A stretch of DNA of 64,000 nt from the NCBI RefSeq assembly GCF_024706985.1, contig NZ_JAMCCX010000072.1, positions 62,001 to 126,000 on the forward strand, in the 5' to 3' direction. Source of the DNA: Alicyclobacillus sp. SP_1. GTDB lineage: Bacteria > Bacillota > Bacilli > Alicyclobacillales > Alicyclobacillaceae. The position numbers were made by a program, and so were the translations under genes. Shown here piece by piece: positions 35,675 through 42,972 of the stretch. Under the pieces are notes generated by a model that worked only from the letters and a program-made list of their open reading frames with translations, made no database searches and was not told the origin of the DNA. The stretch's first letter is position 1. The number at the start of each line of letters is the position of its first letter.

Positions 35675-35717
35675 ATTATGCCAAGATGAGAGGTATCGCG
35701 ATGTGATCAAACTCACA
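35675..35717 (-). promoter_or_regulatory. CRP/FNR-type promoter of the cupin gene
   Basis: TGTGATCAAACTCACA (35702-35717) is a full TGTGA-N6-TCACA site. The minus-strand -10 CATAAT lies at 35675-35680, with a 21-bp gap identical to that at the nar promoter. The layout fits class II activation of the cupin gene. Confidence 0.78.
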
Positions 35718-35843
35718 CCCATGAGACTCATTTTTTGTCATCTTGTTAGCAAGGCCGTGTAGCAATCAGCCATAAAGTCTGCTACGTTAAGACCATCGTG
35801 TCTTCCCAAGTCTTGAAACACCAGTCAGGAGGCGATTTGGCCC

Positions 35844-36959
35844 ATGATGGATGATGTCTTGCTGAAACTCGGGCAAAATGTTTCCCATTTGATGGAGGTC
35901 AACCGAGCCATTGATGAAGCCATCATTTTGGCTATCACCAACCAACAAGGCATGATTACCTTTGCCAACAAAAAATTCTGTGACATCTCCCAATACAGCC
36001 AACAAGAACTCATTGGGCAGAATCATCGGATCGTCAATTCTGGATTTCATCCACCGGAGTTTTTCAAAGACCTCTGGCGCACCATCGGTCAAGGGCGAAT
36101 CTGGAAAGGCGAAATCCGAAATCGGGCAAAAAATGGCGACTTGTACTGGGTTGACACCACCATCGTTCCCTGCCTCGACGAGAAGGGAAAACCGTATCAA
36201 TATATTGCTTTTCGTGTCGACATCACGGCGAGAAAGCACGTGGAAGAGCAGATGCGTCGCCTTGACCAACTGCAGATTGCTGGACAAATCTCCGCCAGCA
36301 TTGCGCATGAGATACGAAACCCGCTTGCGGCCATCCAGTGGACTTTGCTCTCGTTGTCCAACGATGCTGCCGACCGCGAACATCAACTGTCTCTGGTTCA
36401 GGCGGAATTGACTAGAATTGATGCCATCTTGACGGAATTTCTCACCCTGTCGAAAAAGAGAGAGTCTGTCTTCTTCGAAATTGACTTGCCAGACTTAGTT
36501 TGCTGCAAGACGGTCGACATCGTTGCGGCGCAAGCCCGGCAGCAAGGGATTACTCTCGACGTCGAGGTGCATTCGGTCTCCGGAAAGGTCTGGGGCGATG
36601 AACACCAACTTCGTCAGGTCTTTCTCAATCTCATGAAGAATGCCTTGGAGTCGATGGAAGTCGGTGGACGGCTGACCGTTCGAGCAGAGCAAACTCACGA
36701 CTCTTCCAACCGCCCGTGCATCTCCATTGCGATAGCGGACAGTGGATGCGGTATGACGGCTTGGCAACTCTCGAATTTAGAGCGGGCCTTTTTCACGACC
36801 AAACCGGATGGAACTGGTTTAGGACTCACCGTATGCCACCAGATTCTGCATTCCCACCAAGGTGCCTTAAACTTTCGCAGTCAAGTCGGAGAAGGGACCA
36901 CTGCTACGGTCACCCTTCCGCTTTACGAATCTTCTGAGGGGACAGGCGGCAATGTGTAG
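35844..36959 (+). CDS. cytoplasmic PAS-domain histidine kinase
   Basis: A 371-residue kinase without membrane segments. PAS domain at residues about 20-130 (ITNQQGMITFANKKFCDISQYS), HisKA helix with SIAHEIRNPLAAIQW near residue 155, and HATPase_c about 250-365 (NLMKNALESMEVGGR, IADSGCGM, GTGLGLTVCH). A start nearby could be ATG 35847. It lies divergent from the cupin gene and is convergent with a NarL-type regulator with a 37-bp overlap. The stimulus, perhaps redox or NO, is unknown. Confidence 0.9.
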   Translation: MMDDVLLKLGQNVSHLMEVNRAIDEAIILAITNQQGMITFANKKFCDISQYSQQELIGQNHRIVNSGFHPPEFFKDLWRTIGQGRIWKGEIRNRAKNGDLYWVDTTIVPCLDEKGKPYQYIAFRVDITARKHVEEQMRRLDQLQIAGQISASIAHEIRNPLAAIQWTLLSLSNDAADREHQLSLVQAELTRIDAILTEFLTLSKKRESVFFEIDLPDLVCCKTVDIVAAQARQQGITLDVEVHSVSGKVWGDEHQLRQVFLNLMKNALESMEVGGRLTVRAEQTHDSSNRPCISIAIADSGCGMTAWQLSNLERAFFTTKPDGTGLGLTVCHQILHSHQGALNFRSQVGEGTTATVTLPLYESSEGTGGNV

Positions 36960-37618
36960 CCTTCCCGCACCGCGTAGGCTGCGGCCTGTACTCGATTAGC
37001 CAGATGCAATTTCTCCAAAATATTTCTAACGTGATTGCGGACGGTATTTTCGCTAATAAACAGTGCCTTTGCGATGTGCTGGTTGGATGCTCCTATGCTC
37101 AGTTGGCGCAATACATCCTGCTCTCGTTGTGTCAAAGGTTCGATGCTCTCCGGAGAATGGACTTTTCGCTGGGGCGCTAGCTCCGTCAAGATGCGCAGCG
37201 CCAATTGTTCCGGAATAACAGGCTCTTTTCGATAGACGCGTTGAATGCTCTCTAAGACGTGGTCCGGACTGGAGGTCTTCAACACATACCCCAACGCACC
37301 CGCTTGAATCGCATCAAACAGAGATTCCTCTGTGTCGGAGGCCGTTAACATAAGTATTCCTATTTCAGGGAATTCTCGGTGAATGACTTTGGTTGCTGTT
37401 AATCCGTCCCATACCGGCATGTGAATATCCATGAGGACGACATCCAGATTCCTTGCCGAGTTGCAGTGTTCAAACGCTTGTTGTCCGTTAGCCACATCTC
37501 CAACAACGTCAATCCAAGGCACCCGGGTCAGGATGGCTTTCACGCCTTGACGAAACAATTCATGGTCATCGGCAAGGAGAACACGAATGCGCGTCTCGCC
37601 CATTTTTTCGTCTGGCAC
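36923..37618 (-). CDS. NarL/FixJ family response regulator
   Basis: A 231-residue regulator. Receiver domain residues 5-120: VLLADDHELFRQG acidic pocket, Asp in VVLMDIHMPVWDG, and Thr/Lys in MLTASDTEES and YVLKTSSPD. LuxR-type helix-turn-helix at 160-220 (LTQREQDVLRQLSIGASNQHIAKAL, cut here to two parts, and TVRNHVRNILEKL). GTG 37618 has GGAGG eight bases upstream. It probably works with the convergent kinase. Confidence 0.9.
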   Translation of the reverse strand: MPDEKMGETRIRVLLADDHELFRQGVKAILTRVPWIDVVGDVANGQQAFEHCNSARNLDVVLMDIHMPVWDGLTATKVIHREFPEIGILMLTASDTEESLFDAIQAGALGYVLKTSSPDHVLESIQRVYRKEPVIPEQLALRILTELAPQRKVHSPESIEPLTQREQDVLRQLSIGASNQHIAKALFISENTVRNHVRNILEKLHLANRVQAAAYAVREGYTLPPVPSEDS

Positions 37619-37748
37619 CCTGCCCACCTCCTTTGGTTCCGCCTACCCTGGTCCACGCGAACGATGCAGCACCAGAGACCACACCACAGGCATCCCGGGC
37701 TGTCTGAAGGGTAGTGGTAGCGCGTCCCATGACAAACTCCTACAACGA

Positions 37749-38177
37749 CTATTTCACAACCAAAACAGACATCTTAGCACGATGCATCACGCCATGGCTG
37801 ACACTACCGAGCAATAGTCCATCCACTGTGCCTCGACCATGGCTTCCCACCACTAACAAATCCGCGTGGGTTTGCTCTCCAACTTCACATATCTTGTGTG
37901 CTGGCGAGCCAATCGCACGCTCGGTTCGGAACGTTACTCGATTGGGGAAGTCGTCTAACAGCGGCTTGACTGCTTCTTTCACTTCCTGGACGACTGCCGT
38001 TTCGGCATCCCACAAAAGTTGTGGTTGAATGTTGCTGCTCATCACCATCGCCGACTCGGTTATCACATGCAACACGGTCACTTCAACTTCCGGCCATGCA
38101 GACAAGATGCTTACTACGGCTTCCTGTGCTTTTTTGGAACTGGCCGATCCGTCCGAAGCAAACAACACCTTCTTCAC
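37749..38177 (-). CDS. universal stress protein, UspA family
   Basis: A 142-residue Usp domain with VKKVLFASDGSASSKKAQEA at the N-terminus and the ATP-binding loop VVGSHGRGTVDGLLLGSVS near residue 110. The start is GTG 38177, nine bases after GGAG; an ATG 18 bases earlier contains that same ribosome site. It is often induced by starvation, oxygen limitation or stress. It lies downstream of the NarL-type regulator region. Confidence 0.85.
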   Translation of the reverse strand: MKKVLFASDGSASSKKAQEAVVSILSAWPEVEVTVLHVITESAMVMSSNIQPQLLWDAETAVVQEVKEAVKPLLDDFPNRVTFRTERAIGSPAHKICEVGEQTHADLLVVGSHGRGTVDGLLLGSVSHGVMHRAKMSVLVVK

Positions 38178-38494
38178 GTCTATCCACTCCTTCATTTGAT
38201 TCGCCGCAATGCCCCATGACAGGGGGTGGCGGCGAAGTCCCCGCAGCTAACATCCCCATCCGATTCTAGAATAGCCCCTCTGTCTTCATCGCGACAGGTC
38301 CGAAAGGACTATCTTGCATGGGCTCGGAAGACACATTTTGGACGCAATTTCCTGTTTCATACAAGATAGACCGTACAACTCCAAGTCTAACCTTTTCAAT
38401 TCACACAGCATCTTCCCGCAGAATAAGTCGCCTCATGTCTTTTGGCCCCCGCCACCTTTGCAACGACCGAACAGCAAGAGAGGCCACAGAGAGT
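38178..38494. other. 317-bp intergenic region
   Basis: Between the universal stress protein start and the SQR-like gene stop. It holds a perfect 10-bp palindrome ATTCTAGAAT (38263-38272) and a GGGG/CCCC dyad at 38222-38242 but no supported gene. It should include the usp promoter, which I could not pinpoint. Confidence 0.4.
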
Positions 38495-39712
38495 TTACGC
38501 CAAGCGCTGTAAGTAGACATTGAGCAAACGCTGGGCAATGTCTGGTGGCATCTTCCCTTTAAGATGAAGGAGATAATCGTCGAAAGCTTTCTTCATGAAG
38601 CTGGATACTGCTCCATAATACGCAATGTCCATATTTCCTCCATACAGCGTATTCGAACGAATGAGCATCGCCCTGTGGTTTCCCATGTTCATAATGCAAA
38701 AAATCTCTGGGTCAAAGTCATGAATGGCCCCTCGTCCGGTCAATTCCCGGTGCAGGAGACTGGCCACCAAGGCACCCTGTTCTACCGCTAAATGGCCCAA
38801 CTTCGGCACCGTCCGAGAGGCTCCATCGCCAATCGCATAGATATCTGGATAATCCAGATGGCGAAATTGTTCGTCCGTGGGTGCAAACCCCGCTTCGTCG
38901 CCAAGATGACTTTCCGCGACAACCTCTGGACCGCGATACGCAGGGATGAGAATCGACAGTGCCGAAGGAATTTCTGTCCCGTCCGCAAACACCACTTTGT
39001 CCGCTTCCAGATGATCGATGATTTTCTTGGTCTCGATACCAATTTGATGCTGCTCGGTGAACTCCCCAAACGCTTCATGCACCTTGTCTCCGACATCCTC
39101 AAAAAAGACATCGGCTGGACTGAAGCAATGAATGCGGGACTTTTCCCGAAGACCGCGTCTTTGCAGATACGCATCCACCATAAACGCAATTTCCCCAACA
39201 GGTCCCTCACATGCCGCTTTTAAAAACGGAACATCCGGAGTACGCGTGCCTTGAGTCATAGGTGCAGAACCAATCACAAGGTCTCCACCCGAGAATTCTT
39301 CTAAAGCCTGAAAGAGGCGTGGCGCGAGAACATCCGTGCAGACCGAATGCCCGAAGTCGGAAAAGCCCGGAATGGCACGAAAGTCTTTCTGTGCGCCCAA
39401 GGCGAGAACGAGGGTGTCGTAGAAAATTTTTGTGCCGTCTTCCAAAACGACCGACTTGTCCTCCGGGTCAATCCGCTGCACCCGACTGCAAAGGAATGTG
39501 CCATGCGCTTCAATCACCGGACGCACTGCAAAAGTCACATCCTGAATGCCCTTCTCCCCCATGGCTACTTCTGGCAGCGACGGCTTCAACAAAAAGGTCT
39601 CTCGCTCGTCAATGACCGTTAACTGTACCTGCTCTTTTTTCGCCCACGGAACGATGTGATGAAAAACGGTCATTCCACCAAAGCCAGCTCCCAAAATCAC
39701 GACTCTATACAC
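38495..39712 (-). CDS. SQR-like FAD-dependent quinone oxidoreductase
   Basis: A 405-residue flavoprotein of the sulfide:quinone oxidoreductase/type II NADH dehydrogenase superfamily. RVVILGAGFGGMTV is the FAD dinucleotide fold, and DIYAIGDGASRTVPKLGHLA is the second FAD segment. The cysteine in KAACEGPVGEIAF aligns with the SQR catalytic region, and another lies in IFCIMNMGNHRAM. SQR is favoured but NADH oxidation is possible. GTG 39712 has GGAGG seven bases upstream. It is the last gene of the cytochrome b operon. Confidence 0.75.
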   Translation of the reverse strand: MYRVVILGAGFGGMTVFHHIVPWAKKEQVQLTVIDERETFLLKPSLPEVAMGEKGIQDVTFAVRPVIEAHGTFLCSRVQRIDPEDKSVVLEDGTKIFYDTLVLALGAQKDFRAIPGFSDFGHSVCTDVLAPRLFQALEEFSGGDLVIGSAPMTQGTRTPDVPFLKAACEGPVGEIAFMVDAYLQRRGLREKSRIHCFSPADVFFEDVGDKVHEAFGEFTEQHQIGIETKKIIDHLEADKVVFADGTEIPSALSILIPAYRGPEVVAESHLGDEAGFAPTDEQFRHLDYPDIYAIGDGASRTVPKLGHLAVEQGALVASLLHRELTGRGAIHDFDPEIFCIMNMGNHRAMLIRSNTLYGGNMDIAYYGAVSSFMKKAFDDYLLHLKGKMPPDIAQRLLNVYLQRLA

Positions 39713-39870
39713 ACAATGTCCTCCCCTAGTAGAGTGCACTCCGAAGCAACCACGCTTCCGACAGTCTGGAACCACTCTCTGTAATCACAGTCTAACAACA
39801 CCCGTACCGAACTGCGAGCGTATTGCGCATCGAGCCACTGCCACGTGGTTTCGTTGATGAGAATTCGCAT
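39697..39870 (-). CDS. 57-residue protein overlapping the SQR-like gene
   Basis: MRILINETTWQWLDAQYARS followed by a short segment with two cysteines (LLDCDYREW, ASECTLL). No family recognised. The ATG at 39870 has GAGAGGGA seven bases before it. Its 3' end overlaps the SQR-like start by 16 bp, which points to translational coupling. Confidence 0.55.
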   Translation of the reverse strand: MRILINETTWQWLDAQYARSSVRVLLDCDYREWFQTVGSVVASECTLLGEDIVCIES

Positions 39871-39925
39871 GGAATTTCCCTCTCTCTTATCTGCCACAGG
39901 AGAAAGCGCAGACCGTGCTTCTGCC

Positions 39926-40561
39926 TCATGCATCGCTCTCCCCATCTTTCTTCTCAAGGGGCTGCTCGGACGGCCTTTGCGTCAATCCTTGAAAGAGGCT
40001 CTCTAACCGCTCAAGCTCGGAGGTCGCCGCCCGCACACTTCCGTCTTCGACGCCGTCCCGAAGGGGAAACAAGAGAAATCGCACCGCAGCCAGGGAAGAG
40101 CGAATGTCATTGACCACTCTCCAGGGAAGCACCGAATCCGTCGTGCCGTTTCGCCCCACATCGAGCCCGTCTCCGCCCCCTCGTGTCCGAGCTTCCTGCT
40201 GCCGGCGGAGCATCGCGTGATGGTACCCAAGCCAGCAGATGTTCACCACCCCAATCCCTTGAACGATAGCCAAACTCAGCGTGGTGTCTGTTGTCATCGA
40301 CGGATGAAGGAACCCATCCACAGCCCATGCCGTGCAGGAGAAAAAGCCGAGGCACAGTGCTGGTACCAAGCCACCAAAGTAAGCCAGAGAACCTATCAGC
40401 GCGAGTCGAAGAGAAAACCATGGAAACCCCGAAAAGAGTCCGAAGACGGCCAACAGGCTGGACAGTAACGCCATCCACAAAGGCAGATGCGTACGTCCGA
40501 ACGCCAGAAAGGCCTCATCCCACGCTTGGAGCATCTGCCAACCCCGAACCACACGATGCAT
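39926..40561 (-). CDS. membrane protein with degenerate histidine kinase helix
   Basis: A 211-residue protein with four hydrophobic segments at residues about 25-120, then a cytoplasmic tail. The tail has VVNDIRSSLAAVRFLLFPL and ATSELERLESLFQGLTQ. These align by eye with the two helices of a HisKA phosphoacceptor domain, where the usual HExRNPLAAIR becomes NDIRSSLAAVR: the histidine is lost. No ATPase domain follows. It could be a dimerising sensor remnant or binding scaffold in a respiratory operon. Confidence 0.6.
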   Translation of the reverse strand: MHRVVRGWQMLQAWDEAFLAFGRTHLPLWMALLSSLLAVFGLFSGFPWFSLRLALIGSLAYFGGLVPALCLGFFSCTAWAVDGFLHPSMTTDTTLSLAIVQGIGVVNICWLGYHHAMLRRQQEARTRGGGDGLDVGRNGTTDSVLPWRVVNDIRSSLAAVRFLLFPLRDGVEDGSVRAATSELERLESLFQGLTQRPSEQPLEKKDGESDA

Positions 40562-40586
40562 CCGTCGCCCCCACCCTTCGTTCGAG

Positions 40587-40808
40587 TCAGACGGCCTTCC
40601 CTTCGGCCCGCTGTTTGCGATAGATTTGCCGGGCAGACGCCCACATGTTCCCAGTCACCCAAATGCCTAACAAGAGAATCGGAATGCCAAAAATCAAATT
40701 GTTGGTCTCTCCTTGAAAAATGCCGCGATACACCAACGCCGTTCCATACACCCCAGAAGCAAGCGCCAACATCCATATGGCATACATCCGCACGACTTTT
40801 CCCATCAT
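40587..40808 (-). CDS. small two-helix membrane protein in cytochrome b operon
   Basis: A 73-residue protein with two hydrophobic stretches (RMYAIWMLALASGVYGTAL and LIFGIPILLLGIWVTGNMW). ATG 40808 has GAGGAGG next to it; a frame 42 bases longer lacks a ribosome site. No family recognised. It lies between the 384-residue partner and the degenerate-kinase membrane protein. Confidence 0.65.
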   Translation of the reverse strand: MMGKVVRMYAIWMLALASGVYGTALVYRGIFQGETNNLIFGIPILLLGIWVTGNMWASARQIYRKQRAEGKAV

Positions 40809-40872
40809 CCGTTCCTCCTCAAAAGATTCGTTTGCTTTCCAATCGAACATCCACCGTCACGCTCGTCGTTTC

Positions 40873-42027
40873 TCACATGCCGAAGGGTGCACCGGACGTC
40901 CCTTTCCCCTCTGGTCTCGGTGGCATCGGCACATTTTGTTTCCCCTCATAGCAAGCAGGCGAGGCTGACGCTGCCGTTGCTGCTACTTTCGGACCACGAA
41001 ACTCCTGCGTACAAGCCGCTTTCAGCGGACACGTGGCGCACGTCTTGTTCGTCTCGAGTCTCCGATACCAGTCCCGCCAAATCAACCGATGCACAGGCAG
41101 TGCCCTCGGTAACTTATTCAATCCCGGAATCCAAGGCAGGAGCGTCAAAAGCACGAACAGGAAAGCAATGGTGTAAGCGACGAACTCGTCTCCCCAAGGT
41201 GCGGTCGATCCCGGTGGAATCTGATACAGAAACGTATAGGGCGTCAGCCACCACGGACCGGGGTACGGCTGCTCATCGTGGTTGATGCCCCACTGCCCGC
41301 CTTTCATGTCAATCCCGTGGGCAATCTGATGGAGCGCCTTACCTTGCAAAAATAAAAGGTCATCTTGAATGTTGTAGCGATAAATCGTCCCTGGATTGCT
41401 CTCCCGGTCTAATGCTCCCGACAGTAGACCTGATTTGGCAAACGACAGTTCCGCTGTCATCATGGTTTGAACCGGTCCATAGTCCCCACTGGGAACCACG
41501 ACGCGCCCATTCACCACGGCCGCCTTTTTCAAGGCATTCGCGTAGTTCATAGCCCACGTTTGTTGCGTAGCAAACGGCGCCGCTTGGAAGGTTGCCACTG
41601 CCCCGCTCAAGGCTGCATTATTGGATGCCGTCGCCAACATGCGCAGCGGGTTCAAGACGTCGTCCGTCGCCGTGTTGACCGGATACGGCGTTCCCCAAAA
41701 AGTTTGTGGATGATATCCTAAAATCGATTGCACATGTTGCGGCGCTTCCCCGTGAAATCCGTGATTATACGGAGGACCGTAATGAGACATTTCGCCTGTG
41801 CCGTCGAGATCACCCAAGGCCGTCTGTTCGAGCAGGATGGGCTTGGTGCTGGCAATCTGCTGATTGGTGACGGCGGGGCGATACGGGGCCCCGAAGAACG
41901 CTGCCACGCCGACAATCAATACCCCGGCGATGACCAGGCTGACTGTTCCCTCTTTGACCATGTCAAACTCTTTTTGCGGAAATTGAAGTGTGTCCCGAGA
42001 AAATCGTGCTCGACGTGTCTTCGCCAT
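40873..42027 (-). CDS. large-domain partner of cytochrome b6-type subunit, no CxxCH
   Basis: A 384-residue protein. One membrane helix near the N-terminus (TVSLVIAGVLIVGVAAFF), a long extracytoplasmic domain (about 45-290) rich in Gly, Pro and Trp, a second helix (VAYTIAFLFVLLTLLPWI) and a basic cytoplasmic tail with CATCPLKAAC. It has no CxxCH heme c motif and no Rieske motif. ATG 42027 has AAGGAGG nine bases upstream. Directly downstream of the cytochrome b gene, so it probably forms a quinol-linked complex with it. Family not recognised. Confidence 0.7.
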   Translation of the reverse strand: MAKTRRARFSRDTLQFPQKEFDMVKEGTVSLVIAGVLIVGVAAFFGAPYRPAVTNQQIASTKPILLEQTALGDLDGTGEMSHYGPPYNHGFHGEAPQHVQSILGYHPQTFWGTPYPVNTATDDVLNPLRMLATASNNAALSGAVATFQAAPFATQQTWAMNYANALKKAAVVNGRVVVPSGDYGPVQTMMTAELSFAKSGLLSGALDRESNPGTIYRYNIQDDLLFLQGKALHQIAHGIDMKGGQWGINHDEQPYPGPWWLTPYTFLYQIPPGSTAPWGDEFVAYTIAFLFVLLTLLPWIPGLNKLPRALPVHRLIWRDWYRRLETNKTCATCPLKAACTQEFRGPKVAATAASASPACYEGKQNVPMPPRPEGKGTSGAPFGM

Positions 42028-42028
42028 C

Positions 42029-42640
42029 TCACGCATCCTCCTTGGAACGAGACTTGGCTCGATAGGGCGGTACTACGCCTTTGCTGCGAACCGCCAACAT
42101 GTGCAGTCCAACCAAACCAATCAAAATCAACGGCAGTACGGCGATGTGTAGCCCATACACCTGACCGTTGTTGAGGATGTTCAAAAACCCATCCAGACCC
42201 GCTCCGTTGAATGCGTCCTTGCTTTGCACCTGGTTCCACTGAGCAAAGAAGTCGCCGCGACTGAGATAGCCGGTAAACGCCTCCACGACAGCAACCGCGA
42301 ACGAAAGGGAGCCTAAGACCCAAGTCATAGCGCGTCCTTCTCGCCAGGAACCCATAAAGAACTGCCCGACTAAGTGCATGGTCATAAAGAAGAAAAATGC
42401 TTGGACGCTCCAAAAATGAACACTGCGCATAAAGTCTCCGAGAGACGTATGCTGATACCAGAGCGGCCCCTTGGCCGCCATGATGACTCCTGACGCAATG
42501 CAGAAAACGAGACTGCTGAGAGTGAAAACTCCGAAGCTATACACCAAAGACGATACATACACGGGTTGCTCGGAAGGGAGCAGGTTATCCCAGGTCAATT
42601 TTTCCGACACTTTGGTTCGAATGGCCCGTGACCAGTTCAC
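42029..42640 (-). CDS. diheme cytochrome b6-type subunit
   Basis: A 203-residue protein with four membrane helices. Helix 2 has two histidines 13 residues apart (HFWSVQAFFFFMTMH) and helix 4 two histidines 14 apart (HIAVLPLILIGLVGLH), the pattern of cytochrome b6/bc1 diheme ligands. It should carry two b hemes across the membrane. No subunit IV, Rieske protein or cytochrome c is encoded in the window. GTG 42640 overlaps the preceding peptide's stop (GTGA). Confidence 0.9.
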   Translation of the reverse strand: MNWSRAIRTKVSEKLTWDNLLPSEQPVYVSSLVYSFGVFTLSSLVFCIASGVIMAAKGPLWYQHTSLGDFMRSVHFWSVQAFFFFMTMHLVGQFFMGSWREGRAMTWVLGSLSFAVAVVEAFTGYLSRGDFFAQWNQVQSKDAFNGAGLDGFLNILNNGQVYGLHIAVLPLILIGLVGLHMLAVRSKGVVPPYRAKSRSKEDA

Positions 42641-42759
42641 GATTTTTTCCCGCCTTTTCCTTTTCCGTGCGGATACTTAAAGGCAACAAATCCGATAAAT
42701 GCAGCCAGCCACAGAAATCCAACGTAATAATTCGGCCATGCATTGGCGTAGTCGACCAT
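42637..42759 (-). CDS. 40-residue membrane peptide, first gene of cytochrome b operon
   Basis: A 40-residue peptide, MVDYANAWPNYYVG, then one hydrophobic helix (FLWLAAFIGFVAF) and a Lys/Gly-rich tail (KYPHGKGKGGKKS). AAAGGGAG lies eight bases before the ATG at 42759, and the TGA stop overlaps the cytochrome b GTG start. Its size, single helix and tight coupling suggest a small respiratory-complex subunit. It is short enough to be skipped by usual gene finders. Confidence 0.75.
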   Translation of the reverse strand: MVDYANAWPNYYVGFLWLAAFIGFVAFKYPHGKGKGGKKS

Positions 42760-42885
42760 GAGCTACACTCCCTTTCTTGTTCTGCTTACAAGGTTCATGA
42801 TAGAGACCGTGCAGCGTTTCAGGCAGTTCCAAACGGACTATCTTCGGCCCGCATCGAGACTAGTTCAAAGAGACCCCTTCTCATG

Positions 42886-42915
42886 CAAAAAGACTAGGTC
42901 TCCCTAGTCTTTTTG
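42886..42915. terminator. bidirectional terminator upstream of the cytochrome b operon
   Basis: A perfect 13-bp stem (42886-42898 and 42903-42915, CAAAAAGACTAGG and complement) with loop TCTC. T5 runs end both strands. It should end the PAS-HD gene transcript and insulates the cytochrome b operon, whose promoter lies at 42760-42885. Confidence 0.85.
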
Positions 42916-42972
42916 GACTATCTCGCTCCATGCTTTAGATATCAGGATTATCAAAACCCACTATTGGCGAGT

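Noticed and set aside
40873-42027. Cytochrome c in the cytochrome b operon
   Set aside because: No CxxCH motif anywhere in the seven proteins; the CxxC in the tail is not followed by His.
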